A stretch of DNA of 64,000 bases from Ramazzottius varieornatus (Eukaryota > Tardigrada > Eutardigrada > Parachela > Ramazzottiidae). Where the stretch lies: NCBI GenBank assembly GCA_001949185.1, contig BDGG01000006.1:664827-728826 (forward strand), written 5' to 3'. Shown here one piece after another: positions 34,105 through 46,070 of the stretch (the stretch's first letter is position 1; each line of letters begins with the position of its first letter). The position numbers and the translations under genes are program-made. A model generated the notes under the pieces. The model worked only from the letters and a program-made list of their open reading frames with translations. It ran no database searches and had not been told where the DNA came from.

Positions 34105-34523
34105 CTAACTTGTCTTGTTGTCTAACTTATGTTTGTCGGTTAGACTATTCTCGAGTAAGGTTCTCAGGTGTGCTTCGGGTGAATTTCACTCTTTTCGGAA
34201 TTTTTCTATCGGTAACCTTCTCGGGGTATTTATATCATCAGTTATTCAGTGACAATCCTCACTTCTTTACTACGTCGCCGACAGGGCAGAATAACGGGGA
34301 GTGTGCGGTCAACTTTGAACTCCCCTTTGGAGATTCGAGCAAACGTAGAACAGAACCAAGATGCCGCTTTACAGCCCAGGCAAGTTGTCACGATGATGGT
34401 GTCAGGATGACTTGCACATTTGCGACTTGCAGAACGCAGACTACGCTGTATTCGATTCGACCTTATCTCACAGCCACCATGAAGTAATTCGGAAAAGTAC
34501 TTTAGGGATGTTCCCCGGAGACC
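34105..34523. other. No gene recognised
   Basis: Downstream of receptor gene B. A plus-strand frame (33999-34487) overlaps the adjacent element and looks like chance. Confidence 0.4.
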
Positions 34524-37461
34524 TCAGCCGCTCTCCGTTGTGTAGTATTGAATCCAAGTAAATACTGACGTTGTGCTGTTTCCATCGTCGATGAGTGTTA
34601 CGGGCAAACTGATTTGCAATTTCATAAGATTAGTATACCGCATCCGGTACACCTCAAAGTGAAAAACAATCTTGCATTTGTTTGTAGCTCGAGCAGGCTC
34701 TTCAGTAGTTCCCGGAATGGGTAGGAAACCGTAGATGATTGATTTATAGCAACAAGTTACCACACTAGCAGGCGAAAAGACACAATCAAAGAACCGACTT
34801 TACATTACGGAGAAAGCTTGAGGAGTTTACTGCAAGGGCGCATTGAGGTCCCTAGAAGGTCCGCAGTTCGGCCTTTTCGCTACGAAGTTTTCATGGAATA
34901 CCAGTCCGGGTTGTGCCAGGCACGGGCCTGACAGGCGACGTCGTAGAAGAAGGGCCAAATTGCGGACGTTTTAGGGACCTCAATACGCCCTTGGTTTACT
35001 GTAAGGCACTTAATTGATCTTCCATCCGGACAAAATTTTGTTCAGAGTTGACGCGCCGGTATTCTGTACCTTTTTCACTTCATCTTCCGCAAGGAGCCAC
35101 CAGGTTAGTCCGTCAAGTTTTCTCCTGAAAAATCATTCATCTATAAATACGAAAAAAACTTCTAGAATTTTCTTAGACTTACGTTCGAAGATAAACGAGG
35201 GAGCCTACGGTCAAGAGCAAGATCAACGCAATCAATGCACCAGCGGCTGCCTCCGTGCGACCACCACCTCCTACCGGAAAATAACAGCACATCATTTTAA
35301 GTTGAGGTGGAGAGAAATCGGTTTACCGGTTTCCCAGCACACTGGGTCCTGTCCGTCGAAGCCGCACTTGGGGCGGTTAGGTGGAGGCCAGATTGGACCT
35401 GGCCAGTGCAGCGGATGCACTTCTCGAATTTCTAATGGCATCACCTGGATCTTCAGAATCAACTGCAAATTGTTGGTCAACGCTCATCAGTAAGTTCATG
35501 ATCGGTTTAGCTCACAAAGCACAAGCAAGTCTTCAGTGGCAGACTGGAGACATCGCAGGTGTTTTGGCGTACCTGGAGAGCATCGTCGGGATAATATTGT
35601 TGTAGAATGGTGTTGGACCCGGCGAGAGTGCCGTATTCATCCAGGCTGAAGTTGCCGGTACGTAAGGTAAACGTTCGACTGTAGAACGCCCGAGCAATAT
35701 TCCTCCCGTCTTCCAGTAAGTGGGGCCGATTACTGTCCAGAAACTCTTGGACGACCTACAGTACCACACCACGGACAGGCAGTAAATAACAGGACGGAAG
35801 ACGCCTTTGCTTTTCACGCGAACCTACCTGCGCGGTCGACAAGAACATGGCATATGCCGCAGTCAAATGAAAGTTCTACAAAATAGTGTCACCAAAAGTT
35901 TTCTTGGCACATTCAGTGAGATACGTGCGCCTCTGGCTGCAACTCACTACAGTATCCGGAGTGTAAGAGATGTTGTATCGTACGCTGCTGGCATTACGCC
36001 ATCGTTCTTTTAAGAAGTACAGATCCGACCCGTAGGGTGGATAATCGTCCACGGTGTCTTTTTCCAGAAATAAAACTGTTCTGTATGCGGCTTTCATCGT
36101 CTGGGAAAAAAGCAAAGTTACAGAAACCCACACCAACGACGATAGCGTCTGCGAGGATTCTTACCACGTCTTCGTTTTCCCCGTACCGCCAGTTGTAGTT
36201 ACCAAATATTGGATGACGGAGTATGATGGAAGAGATGTGGACCTGTGCAGCGAACAAGTGACCATCTAGTTACCGTGTTTTTAAGTAGACTGCCTGGGCC
36301 TGGTACTTACAAAATCTCCTTGCGTCATGTTGGCAGACTGTGCCGCCATCTGTACAATGGGACAAATCAAGCCTCAAGGCCGGTCAGCAGTTTTCTGGAG
36401 CCGTTTCTTACCATAAGCTTCCTCAGCGTTCCGCCGAACACCATGTATATAATCACTGTAAAAGAAATCAGTGAATTGGGTAAAAGGTCAGCGGAAACAC
36501 TGATGCTCGACGTGTTGTGCTACTGCACGGTCTTCTACCACGGGTTTGACGGCGAATTTCCTCCATCACGAAGGTGTAGTTTGTCGTGGTGAAAAACCCA
36601 TCGACTTGAAGTAGGGATACGTTGTATTGAAGTGCCGTGCTCAAGCCGTTCTGGTTGCCAGTGCACCACAGAAGCATGGCAGGATTCCGATTGACGTCAC
36701 AGACCATCAAGACCGTGGTCCAGTTGAAATGCAGCAGGACGTCCCTGAACGTCCGCACAGTCCATATTACGTCCGATTTTCCTCCTGGCCCAGCTTCTAT
36801 ACGCGTTGGCCATTTTTCCTTGTTGTCGATATCACTCACAAAATTCGTGCTGGAAAGCCATGTGTGGCTTTACTTTACTTTCGGCCAACTTTTAGCCGTC
36901 AAAATATTTACCCAATGGTGAGCTTCCGCAGGTTAGTAGCCAAGTAGGCGGTCGCATGACCATCGCAGTCTGGAATATGCAAGTTCAGTGGTCCTGAATT
37001 TTTCCGCACGAAGCTTTCTAAGTGGTTCATACCGAGGCGTCTCAGCACTCACCTGCTTCGTTGGTGAGAAATACAGTAAGATTAGCAGCTCGCCATTTTG
37101 ATAGATTCGAGTAATAGAACTTGGCCAGTACGTCGTCACCGACAGGCATCAAATCGGTGCATTCATTGTATTCCGGACCGGTGATGATATTCTGGGAGAA
37201 GCTCAACCGAGGATAAAATCTGCCGATGTCTTCCAGTGCACTTTCGTAAGCTGGCTCAACCAGGAAGTAACTGCCCATTTCTCCGGCATAATATAAGATG
37301 AGAGTGATCACTTCCACATGGAACAACGGCTGACCGTAGGTGTTACTACTCAAGCTCAAATTATACATGTTTTTTTCCTGTAGGTATTTCCATAAAATTA
37401 CGAGTAATACGAGCCTTCTGCATACTGTCAGCCTTGCTCGTTGGATTCCACATCTCGACAT
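34524..37461 (-). CDS. Receptor with ANF-receptor ectodomain, membrane helix and truncated kinase-homology start (B)
   Basis: First exon (to about 37050) has a hydrophobic leader (LTVCRRLVLLVILWKYL) and lobe 1 (YESALEDIGRFYPRLSFSQN). Later exons: 36520-36839 (NWTTVLMVCDVNRNPAMLLW), 36290-36345 (ANMTQGDFV), 35940-36100 (RTVLFLEKDTVDDYPPYGSD) and 35570-35760 (GRNIARAFYSRTFTLRTGNF, the nrtFxG block). About 35325-35440 holds the membrane-proximal PIWPPPNRPKCGFDGQ typical of receptor guanylate cyclases. About 35185-35275 holds one membrane helix (GALIALILLLTVGSLVYLRT). The next exon gives RKLDGLTWWLLAEDEVKK (35060-35120), like the cyclase juxtamembrane segment. A final block (34524-34760) ends YYTTESG at a stop and resembles the N-lobe of the kinase-homology domain up to the GSL turn. 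No cyclase domain is found. Confidence 0.7.
34829..35003. mobile_element. Small inverted-repeat element in an intron of receptor gene B
   Basis: The left arm AAGGGCGCATTGAGGTCCCT and its right-arm partner AGGGACCTCAATACGCCCTT give a paired stem of about 50 bp on each side of 70 bp. It lies between the juxtamembrane exon and the last coding block. Confidence 0.85.
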
Positions 37462-39408
37462 TTATGAATTAGTGCATGGCTGTTTGCGTCAATTAGCAAA
37501 CCATGCAGAAGATTATACGTCTCACCGACGAGTTTCTCTTTGTACGATTCACAGTAGTTCCCCCAAATCGATAAAGTCCAGCCGAATGAAATTAACTCTG
37601 CTCGAGAATAGCCGTACTTTTTTGCGTTTTTTGCGCCTTCACTGCCTCCTGAAACTGTTGGCATGAATGTCGACTTATGTTACCTGGAGAGAACCAACAA
37701 CTGCTTCGCATTTACGCATATGACACTCAGGATAAGAAAAAAGTTGAGCGGCGGCTTCTAACCGCATCATCAAGCGTCGCATTTGGCTAGGTTTTAAATG
37801 ACTGGCACTTTTTTCTTCTTTTTCTGCCAGCTGTCATCCATGCGAGGGTGACGTGCCTGCAGTTCAACAAGCTTGCGTCGAAGATCCTGAACCTCAGAGC
37901 TTGGTAAGTCCCCGATACGTGTTGACGCATGAAAATACACATAGAAGTGCCAGAAAGATGAAACAGATTGGTGGCGGAAAACTTTCCCCAGTTGTTATGA
38001 CCAAAAATAAACATCCCTCCATGTACCGGGTTGACTTGGAAAATGAGAATTGTACATCATCCCGATACTTCCCAGCCTCTCCTGCCTTTTCGCATATGAG
38101 GATGAAGAACATTAGACCTTTGCCACCCTCCAGTGAAGTTGGTGCAGTACTTTTGTAACAGAGGAAATCCGGAAGCGACCGCGCCAGTGGCGCTATCTTC
38201 GGCTGTCTCGTTACTTCCGGCATACCCAACAGATGCACGCGCAACTGTCGTAAATGCGCAGACTCCTTGATTGTCATTTATAGACCCAGCAGGGTGGACC
38301 GTATTGCCCCAGAACATGTGCCGAAGCTCATTTTGACATGAGGGAAAGTAATGGAATGGTTTCGGTACCAGCTCGAAACGCCCCAATCAAAGGCCGAATT
38401 CATAAACTGGACGAAAATTAGGAACCAACTAATCGGAGGCAGACACGATGTTAGGACCAGAAAAAAATAGTTGGTCCCAGTCACGCCACACTCATGAGCA
38501 GATGAAAGGCACGAAAATAAAGGTCCCGTTTCTTAGTGTTCCGCAAGGAATGCGTTTATGAGTTCCAGATCATTCCTTCTACTGGATAGAAGGCTTAAAA
38601 GCCAATCAAAGTAACGCCGGGTTCGTCGCGGTGACGAAACATTCGACTTGCTCGAACGAGTGGCCGAAGTTGACGAAGATCCCTCGAACGAGCTCGAAAA
38701 ATCACTATAAACGTATAAAGTTACTATAGAGTCCAAAAAAACGAACGAAGGAAACATGGAGTTGCAAAAGCAGCAACGATGGGCGTGGCGGAAGGAGACC
38801 TCAGTGCGCATCCGAAGCGGCAGAAGCCTAGCTATTTCTAGTTTAATGCTCCCAATGGCTCATTTGTAAGACAGTTGGTCAATAGTAAGTTGAGAATAAC
38901 TACGAATGGTTCTTATATAAGGCGTTTTTCAGAAGAGAATGAAGGTGTGATATCTAATCTTGTCGTCAGCAACGAGGTGTGTTTTCCGGGTAAAACACTG
39001 ACGGAATTCCACGTTTTTAGCTCTGGATAATTTAACTTGTGCTGTGTCAGCTAAAGATGTCCGAATATTTAGTGTGCACCCACCTTGGTGACGGATCCTT
39101 GAGAGAAAGCGGCTATGTGCATGAGTTATTACGTTTTTCCACGAGTAATCTACGGAAAGTAACTGTGAGGTGCATGTTGGCTTTATTCATACCGCTTTAC
39201 ATAAATTCGGCTGAAACCAGAACAGGCGCAAAACTCCATTGTCGGTGTAGGAAACTTTCTGTTACGTACAAAGGCACATCTGAATTTGGGTTACTGTGAG
39301 AAACAGATCACAGATATGTCAGAAACGAATATCGATTAAACATTTCTTTCAGTGCGCCAGGCGACACGGGAACTGGGATGCCAAAGAAGTAAACTCAAGA
39401 TGTACGAT
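37462..39408. other. No gene recognised
   Basis: Upstream of receptor gene B. It contains several overlapping medium frames on both strands (37853-38386, 38533-38811) but none with family resemblance, and I could not link any by splicing. The low-complexity serine frame at 38533 is probably chance. Confidence 0.35.
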
Positions 39409-39605
39409 TACCTCTAAGGTTTCGCGCAGTTCGTGACAGGCCAGTAAATATTGCGTGGCGGGGATAAAAAACTTCACTGCCATCAATCAAAAATTCCTGG
39501 CCAATCAAGCGCAGCAATGTGCCACAATCAAACAATCAGTGATATGAGACCCCGGGTGTAATTCCCTGATCTGTCACGTGACTGCGCGAAACCTTAGAGG
39601 TAATA
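39409..39605. mobile_element. Small inverted-repeat element (MITE-like)
   Basis: TTACCTCTAAGGTTTCGCGC at 39410 is the exact reverse complement of GCGCGAAACCTTAGAGGTAA ending at 39604. About 195 bp, non-coding. Confidence 0.85.
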
Positions 39606-39764
39606 CAGTACATACTGCGAGTCTGCGAGGTCCTCGAAGCAGGTCCAGGCTACTCTTCAGAACTGAAAGCATTTCAAAAGCGTCGAAATCGGACGGACCG
39701 ATCCGAATCATTTATGTACAAATCAAAAGCCAACTGGAGTCGTCATCGTTTTTGATGAAAGCGT

Positions 39765-40935
39765 TCAGTCGACATCGGCAAAGTTTTCGATGTAGGGACT
39801 GCAGCTGACGTCGAACGTCAGTGCGCGTTCGTTGGTGAGTCGTTCCAGTTGAAAGTGAGTCTGTCTACTGAGCGGGTTCTTCTGAAGGTTAATCTGCTTC
39901 AGACTGCGTGAAGCGGACTTTAAATCCGCCGTGTCCACTTCTGTAAAAACACATGGCACAATATGTCATAACAAGTTGTCACTGATGGTCAAGTACTGCG
40001 ATTATCCAAGCTACTGGTCACTCTCTGTCGCGATCGTGTGCGTAGGTGTGTTGTGCTACATTTTGGAGAATCAGTTGAACAAACCTGTTATCTCGTTCTC
40101 TTGAGCAAGAACCACTTGGATTTTTGGCATGTGAATGACGACATGCGGAAAGTCGGTGAAGCGGTTGGCGCTAATGTCCAGAATGCGAAGGTCGCCTATG
40201 CGGCTGACTTCGTCCGGCAGTGAAGTCAGACGGTTGCTCCTCAAATTCAACACTGGAAAAAACCACATCATGCATGGAACGGAAGCAGTGATTCATCGTC
40301 ACGCGGAATAAACAAGGGTATCTTATTTTTAGCCATGCAACGAAACCATGTCATCAGTTTCCAAAGACAAACAAGCCTACGCAGATGCTTCCTGATGAGT
40401 CTGTCATATGACGGAAATTGGAGAAACGGCTGAAGAACGTACCGGTCAGTGCGTTGAAGTTGAAGAAGAACTTTGGAGGGATCTTGGTGATTTGGTTCTG
40501 TTCGAGCATGCAGGAGAGTAGGCGCGTGTTGCGAAGCAGGAAGTACACCGCGTCGGGGAAGGACTTTAGCGTGCACGCCGATAAGTCTGTCAAAATCAAC
40601 AAACCGGTTTCAGATATAAGGAAGCTCTTTCAAGTACCGCTAATGATAAGGTTTGATCGCGAGACAATGGATATCTGACTCGAACTCGAAAACCCCAACA
40701 ATACACCACGTGCTTCCAAAATGTGACAATATCACTGATAATACAGTCATTGAACGACGGGATTGTATTCCCCAGTGGCGAACATGACCACTGGTATTGG
40801 CTAGAGACATGCGCCACTTGGGAAAATGGGCCCGGTTAAGTTTCTTTCCGTCGGTCACTCACCCAGGTTTTGTGACCGTTGTCCTTCATGGCATCGACGA
40901 ACGACCCGGGTAACAGCAACTCCAGCGGCGGCCAT
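39765..40935 (-). CDS. LRRC20: Leucine-rich repeat protein LRRC20-like
   Basis: Four exons (40863-40935, 40443-40586, 40085-40252, 39765-39940) join in frame to 186 residues, close to the 184 of human LRRC20. The N-terminus AVTRVVRRCHEGQRSQNLDL matches the short helix before the repeats. Consecutive leucine-rich repeats follow: SACTLKSFPDAVYFLLRNT, LEQNQITKIPPKFFFNFNAL, LNLRSNRLTSLPDEVSRIGD, LDISANRFTDFPHVVIHMPK and LKQINLQKNPLSRQ. The LxxLxLxxNxL pattern is clear and there is no signal peptide, so it is a cytosolic all-repeat protein that probably acts by protein binding; its function is poorly known. Intron 1 contains one AAGTGGCGCA-family hairpin (40770-40825). It is transcribed in the same direction as MLH1, which lies upstream. 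Confidence 0.88.
40770..40825. repeat. AAGTGGCGCA-family hairpin in LRRC20 intron 1
   Basis: Arms CCCAGTGGCGAACATG and CATGCGCCACTTGGG around GGTATTGGCTAG. The left arm has mutated positions, so this is an older copy. Confidence 0.7.
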
Positions 40936-42205
40936 CCTTCTTTTGTCCCAAGGAAGAATGAACCCGTGTCCTTCGTAGTCTCGGCTTTTCAGGGCCAGTT
41001 GGGCTCTGGGGTTATCCGTAATACAGCCTCAATCACCGACAGTCTTCGTAACCGGCGCAACGATCAAGCAACAATCAGAACAAAACTAGACTTCCAAATG
41101 AATCTTTTCGAGAGCAGTAACAAGACTGTGATTAACCAACGAGTTTACGTCCGTACGGAACTTTACAAAATGCAGAGAGTGGAGACCAGCGAGCTCTTGA
41201 GCGGAAACTGAATGTGTGATCTGTGATGTGGTTCGTTTGTGATAATTCGCGCTGGCTTTTATCAAAGTAGCGAGCGCCAACAAAACTTAGTCAGCTGTCT
41301 TGCTTCTACGTTTGTACGGCAAGTACGAGTGGCGGACGGAATGTGAAGCTTTGCACGATAAGACTTGCTAATGAAAACACCAACACACGCGCTGCAGTTT
41401 GCATCATGTAAGTACGCAGCACAGAAGAAAGAAAAACCCACCCAATGTAACCGAAAGTTTCCTCGCCACTGAAGCATCGATTGCTGCGCAGCTTTTCGAT
41501 GATGTAATTGAATTCTACCACGCTCCAGCGGATAGGGTCGAAACCCTAAGATCCTCTTAGAAAATCGAAGGAGACTCTCTGCCTCTGGACACGGATGAAG
41601 TTACGTAATGGAATTTCTGGAGATTGTCTTGGAACTCGGAACCAGAAATTGAGCTTAACAAGAAAGTTTTGTCTCTTCAATCAAGAAATCAAACGCATGA
41701 CAGACCAGATGTATTTCTGCTACAGTATGTTTCCTCGTCCGTCAAGTTCATGATGTTTACCCGAGAGTGTTTGTATCTAGGAAGGAAGGCGCCCGAAGGT
41801 CGCTAAGCTGGGACCAAAATACCCTTCTCGGCAAACATTTCCGTGCATCGTCGACAGAAAGTTGCTCTTGAAAATCTTTCTCGGAAACTCAGTCCGCCGC
41901 GCGTGCCCACGACGCGCGCGTGACTTTGTTGCTTTTCAAATTCAGGTTGGTTATTTTCGGGTACTTCGCGATCTGAATGAGCAACTCTACGATCAGGCAT
42001 GGGATTCATCACATGCCCGACACATGCAGCCGCTTTGACAAGTTCTCAATCCATCCGCCACCACAAAGAAACACCAACCAGAGCAGTTACCGCTTCTCAC
42101 TCCAAGAAAGGTTACTGCAAAAATCGCAGCGCTAACGAACTTCGAGCTCGTCGTGAATTTTCACCAGAAAGAGAAACTGGTTGAATATCTGGTAAAACCA
42201 AACCT
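40936..42205. other. No gene recognised
   Basis: Upstream of LRRC20 and downstream of MLH1. A hydrophobic minus-strand frame (41262-41521) and an Arg-rich one (41803-42012) are present but neither resembles a known protein. Confidence 0.4.
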
Positions 42206-42332
42206 GTACGGGAGCTCGGCAAAAAAACTTAGCAAGACTGTTGTCGTAAGTGGCGCACGCTTTCGAACCTCCTGGCCGGAAGCGCGCGCCACTTGAAAAA
42301 TATGTCTTGTTGAGTTCGTTTTTCCACATTTC
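42206..42332. mobile_element. AAGTGGCGCA element, single hairpin, 3' flank of MLH1
   Basis: GGGAGCTCGGCAAAAAAACT at the left, hairpin TAAGTGGCGCACGCTT ... GCGCGCCACTTG, and the imperfect complement TTGAGTTCGTTTTTCC at the right. Confidence 0.85.
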
Positions 42333-42418
42333 GTTCTATCAAGTAATAACAGGAGAAAACCATCTGTGCGCTCTATTGGAGATCCATGTTCCGTATCGAT
42401 AAAAGCCACAAGAAGACA

Positions 42419-45400
42419 TCAACATCGCTCAAAGACGCGATAAAGATTAGGAAGGTCGGCCAGCTGTACAAACGTGCGCCCACTTCGTAATGACTTACTG
42501 GGCAGCAGCATGGTGCGCAAGGCCGGAAAGACAACATGTTCCACATTCCACTTCCAGGCCGTATCTTCTTTGTTCGCTTCCGTCCCGGCGTCCGTCTTGA
42601 AACTGAAGAACTGCGCGGTGATGCGGGCGAAGGAATCGAAACAGGCCTGCTCTTCCGTCCAGTCCACTTCAGTCACCAAACGAGCGACGTAGACCGGCAG
42701 GTAGGACATGAGAGGAACGTAGTTGGCTAGTAAGAGCGGCAAACTGACCAACTGCTTCTCCTGAAATACAAGAAAAACATAAATCCAGAAGAAACGCAGG
42801 AGAGAAAAACTTGTAACAATAGACCGAAAATAAAAGAAAAATTGAATAATCGTACTAGGTCGGAAAATGAGTTCAGTGGTCTATCTTACTTCGTTGATAA
42901 CCACAGAGAAATATTCGGCCATCATATTTCTATTTCCCGTCAGCGTATCTACTGCTTTTCTCGAAATCATTTCGCGTTCTTCGGGGTCGTCGATCACGTT
43001 ATCAGTGAGGGGAAATTCCATCGCCAAGTCCATCAGAGCGGGCAGGTCTAGCGGCTCTGACAGTTTCAGCTGGCCGAAATTCCCGAAATCGTACAAGATT
43101 ATTTGGTAAAACAAATCCTCCCTAAAAACGCGTGAATGGATCCATAGACCGTTGACAACGACCGCAAGCGCGAGCTCGGCAAACATACTCGACAAGGCCT
43201 TTTTCGCGTTTTTCGCGTTCGACAAGGCCGGGTGGCGCATGATCTCAGTGACTAAGGCGTGCGCCACTTTGAGAAACCAATCTGGTCGAATTTGTTTTCC
43301 CAAGTGGCGCACGATGCGAGTCTTATTGGCTGGGAGCGTCCGTCACTTGGAAGTGCGATGTGATCAAGTTTATTTGCCGAGCTCACAAATACGGGCTAAG
43401 AAGCTTACGTTAGTTTTGGGACATCAACAGCATATAGTCTCGTCTGGTGTTGGATCAGCGCGATATCCACATTCGCGCAACCCACGAATTTATGCTCGTA
43501 GATCATGGCTCTGAGTTCCTCATCCAACTCATCTTCCACAACCTGCCTTAGCCTCAACAAACTGGTGAAACTCATTGGTCGAGGCAGCTTTCGACTTCTC
43601 GACGTCAAGGTCGAAGCCGCTACCGAAACTTCAGTCCTACTATCCTCGCCCTCCACTTCCGTTTCAGCCTCCAGGTTCGACCTATCTACAGAAACATTCG
43701 GACGAAGGAAGGAGTCCAGCGTCTGTGCACGGCTGTCTGTCCTCACGAACTTTCTCGGGTCGACTTTCTTCGTTGAAGTCACCTTTGGCTCTGCCTGGAA
43801 TAACTTAAGATTGTAAAATAAATTAGTACAGCGGCAGCCCGGCAGACGATGTGCACAAGATTGTTACTCAGGTGGCGCACACTACCAGCTAGCACGCTGA
43901 AGCCGTGCGCCACTTGGGACATCGATCCCAAGTGGCGCACTCTTCCACTCAACAACAATGGGGCTGTGCGCTACTTGAGGTGACGTTCTTGTACGCTACG
44001 TTTGCCGGGCGGCCCAATAACGGAAAACAATAAACAAAATATTCTCTCACGTAATTTCACATGAACAGACTCACGTGTATGGTCGGTGGTGGCTGGAGGT
44101 GGCTGGGGTCTGTTTGGGTCGGGACTTGGGATAGCATGGAATAGTCGAAGTCGACAGCGGAGGAGCCTTGGGAGAGTGAGCGGGAGAGCGAGGTCTGCAC
44201 CATGAAGGTTCGCGATTCTTGAGAAGTCAGGATGCGTTGTTCGATGGTTTCGTAGATGAAGGCGATGATTTCTTCTTCGAACCGGAAACGAACTTCAGCT
44301 TTGGTCGGGTGGACGTTCACGTCGATCAAACCTGGCGGAAGTTCCAAACTGAAATAATTCCCCAATCAGTGTACACGAAAGTTGAAAGCGGAATGTTGAA
44401 CGCTGTGCCTACCTAAGGTATACGAAAGGGAAGCTGTGCTTGGGAAGGTGGACAGCGTAGAGGAGCTCGACACATTTCTTCAGTTTACTGCAGTCTACAG
44501 CCCTGCCTGCAAAAAGGAATAGTCAGAAGCTCGGCACACTAAGTCGCCTCGAGTGTTTTCTCAAGTGGCGCACCCTTTCAGCCACTGACACTGAGAAGGT
44601 GCGCCACTTGGCAAAAGACAGCGGACCAGATTTTTTTAAGTGGTGCACGCTTCCGCTGTCATGCGCTAAAAGCTTGCGCCACTTGGGAATACTATCTTGT
44701 CGAGTTTTTTCCTTCAGCCACCAATCGAAACACAGTATATTATTTTGTTAGGTGAAACCACGGCTGGGCTTTGTACTGGTCATTTGTAAAGTTTACCGTT
44801 TATGAACAGGAGGAATGTGTATTTCTTCAGAGAGAAGTTGGCGTTGGTGACGTAGCCTTGAACTTGACACTGGTACTTCTCATTCAGACCTTCGATGGAC
44901 AGGAGTTCTCTGGGGAAAATATTACTTTTTCTACAAGACGGTTCTCGGTGATTCATGGGAAGATGGGGAAGCTAGCCATACCTGGCTACTGAGTTGCCGA
45001 AGAATATCTTGCAGTTATCCAACGTGGTCGACTTGCTGGGAGTGCGGATATCCGCCACATGTTCGCCGTGCTTCTTCAAGGAAAAGCCGACGTGGGCGAA
45101 CCTCATGGCGTACTTCGTCACCACTTCCTGAATGCGAATGTATTCTTCACTGGGAGCGTTCAGAATCATTCGACGAGTAGGGTTGTTGTAGAAGAAATCA
45201 TCAACCTGCCAAACTTCCACATGAAGTGAAAGATCAGTGCCAGTGTGTCACAGAACTTTAAACTCTAGAAATGGAGAACGGACTGTTGTGACGTCATCGC
45301 GGCCAGGTGGCAAGCATAGCCGCCGTGACGTCATGAGATCGTTTCAAAATCGATCAGCTGATCACAACAAGCCAAAGTTTATTGATTGACCATTATCGAT

Positions 45401-46070
45401 TGATTGAGCCAGTCTTCGACCGGAAGCATATTCTTCGATTCTTTTACGGGACATCACCTGAAAACAATCGACTTACCATGATTATTGTCCCCATGTTTCC
45501 AGCACAAGGTTTCTCCGGACCTAGCGGTCTTCCCAATCCATATTCCATCTGGAAAGCGCAGACAGAGTCAGCTGTCCGCGCGATGATCTTGACGCGAGCG
45601 ATATAGCTGATGCTGGCTAGAGCTTCGCCTCGAAAGCCAAAGGTCGTTAACGATGTCAAGTCTTCGAAATGATCGATCTTGCTGGTCGTGAATCTCTCAC
45701 ATACGATTCCCAAATCTTCTTTCTGTAAAACACACTCGCTTCAAATTCCAACAAGGAGGTCAACAGAGAAGAAAGTCAAAACTCACTTTGATACCACAAC
45801 CATTGTCTTGAATTTGTATCATTCCCAAACCACCATTCTTCACCGTGATGCTGATTTCCGTCGCTCCAGCATCTAGACTGGAGAAGAAGAGTATAGTGTA
45901 AATTCCAAGGAAAAGAGAGACATATCTACAGACCTGTTTTCCAGCATCTCCTTCACAGCGTTGGCCGGTCGGACGATAATTTCTCCAGCTGCAATCTTGT
46001 TGACTACCGTTTCGTCCAGCTTGTGAATGCGTTTCCCAGTGAAGGACGGAGTACCGTTTACTGCTGCCAT
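42419..46070 (-). CDS. MLH1: DNA mismatch repair protein MLH1
   Basis: Ten exons join with GT-AG sites and intact phase: 45934-46070, 45787-45877, 45477-45722, 44982-45205, 44797-44909, 44413-44506, 44075-44348, 43409-43794, 42890-43121 and 42419-42760, giving 712 residues (human 756). The GHKL ATPase domain shows all its motifs: [38 protein letters not shown] and [13 protein letters not shown]. The transducer strand has [13 protein letters not shown] with the catalytic-loop lysine. The acidic linker is shorter than in human. The C-terminal dimerisation domain ends in FERC, the conserved last residues of MLH1 that complete the PMS2 endonuclease site; this distinguishes it from PMS2. It acts in the nucleus as the MutL-alpha subunit downstream of MutS. 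Three introns contain double hairpin elements. The start Met lies 19 residues before the conserved ETVV motif. Confidence 0.96.
43168..43384. mobile_element. AAGTGGCGCA element, complete double hairpin (MLH1 intron)
   Basis: The best-preserved long form. Outer ends GCGAGCTCGGCAAAC and GTTTATTTGCCGAGCTC are inverted copies. Inside are two hairpins, 43229-43277 and 43301-43351; the second has TCTTATTGGCTGGGAGCG in the loop region. A small local duplication (TTTTTCGCG) lies before the first hairpin. About 217 bp; it fills most of the intron between exons 8 and 9. Confidence 0.9.
43830..44012. mobile_element. AAGTGGCGCA element, double hairpin (MLH1 intron)
   Basis: Outer ends GCAGCCCGGCAGAC and GTTTGCCGGGCGGC are imperfect inverted copies. 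Hairpins lie at 43866-43919 and 43926-43979, joined by only a few bases. Confidence 0.88.
44525..44722. mobile_element. AAGTGGCGCA element, double hairpin (MLH1 intron)
   Basis: Left end GAAGCTCGGCACACT, hairpins at 44564-44622 and 44636-44690, right end TCTTGTCGAGTTTTTTCC. It lies between exons 5 and 6. Confidence 0.85.

Noticed and set aside
41262-41521. Hydrophobic minus-strand frames
   Set aside because: Two overlapping frames compete, no family resemblance or splice support was found.
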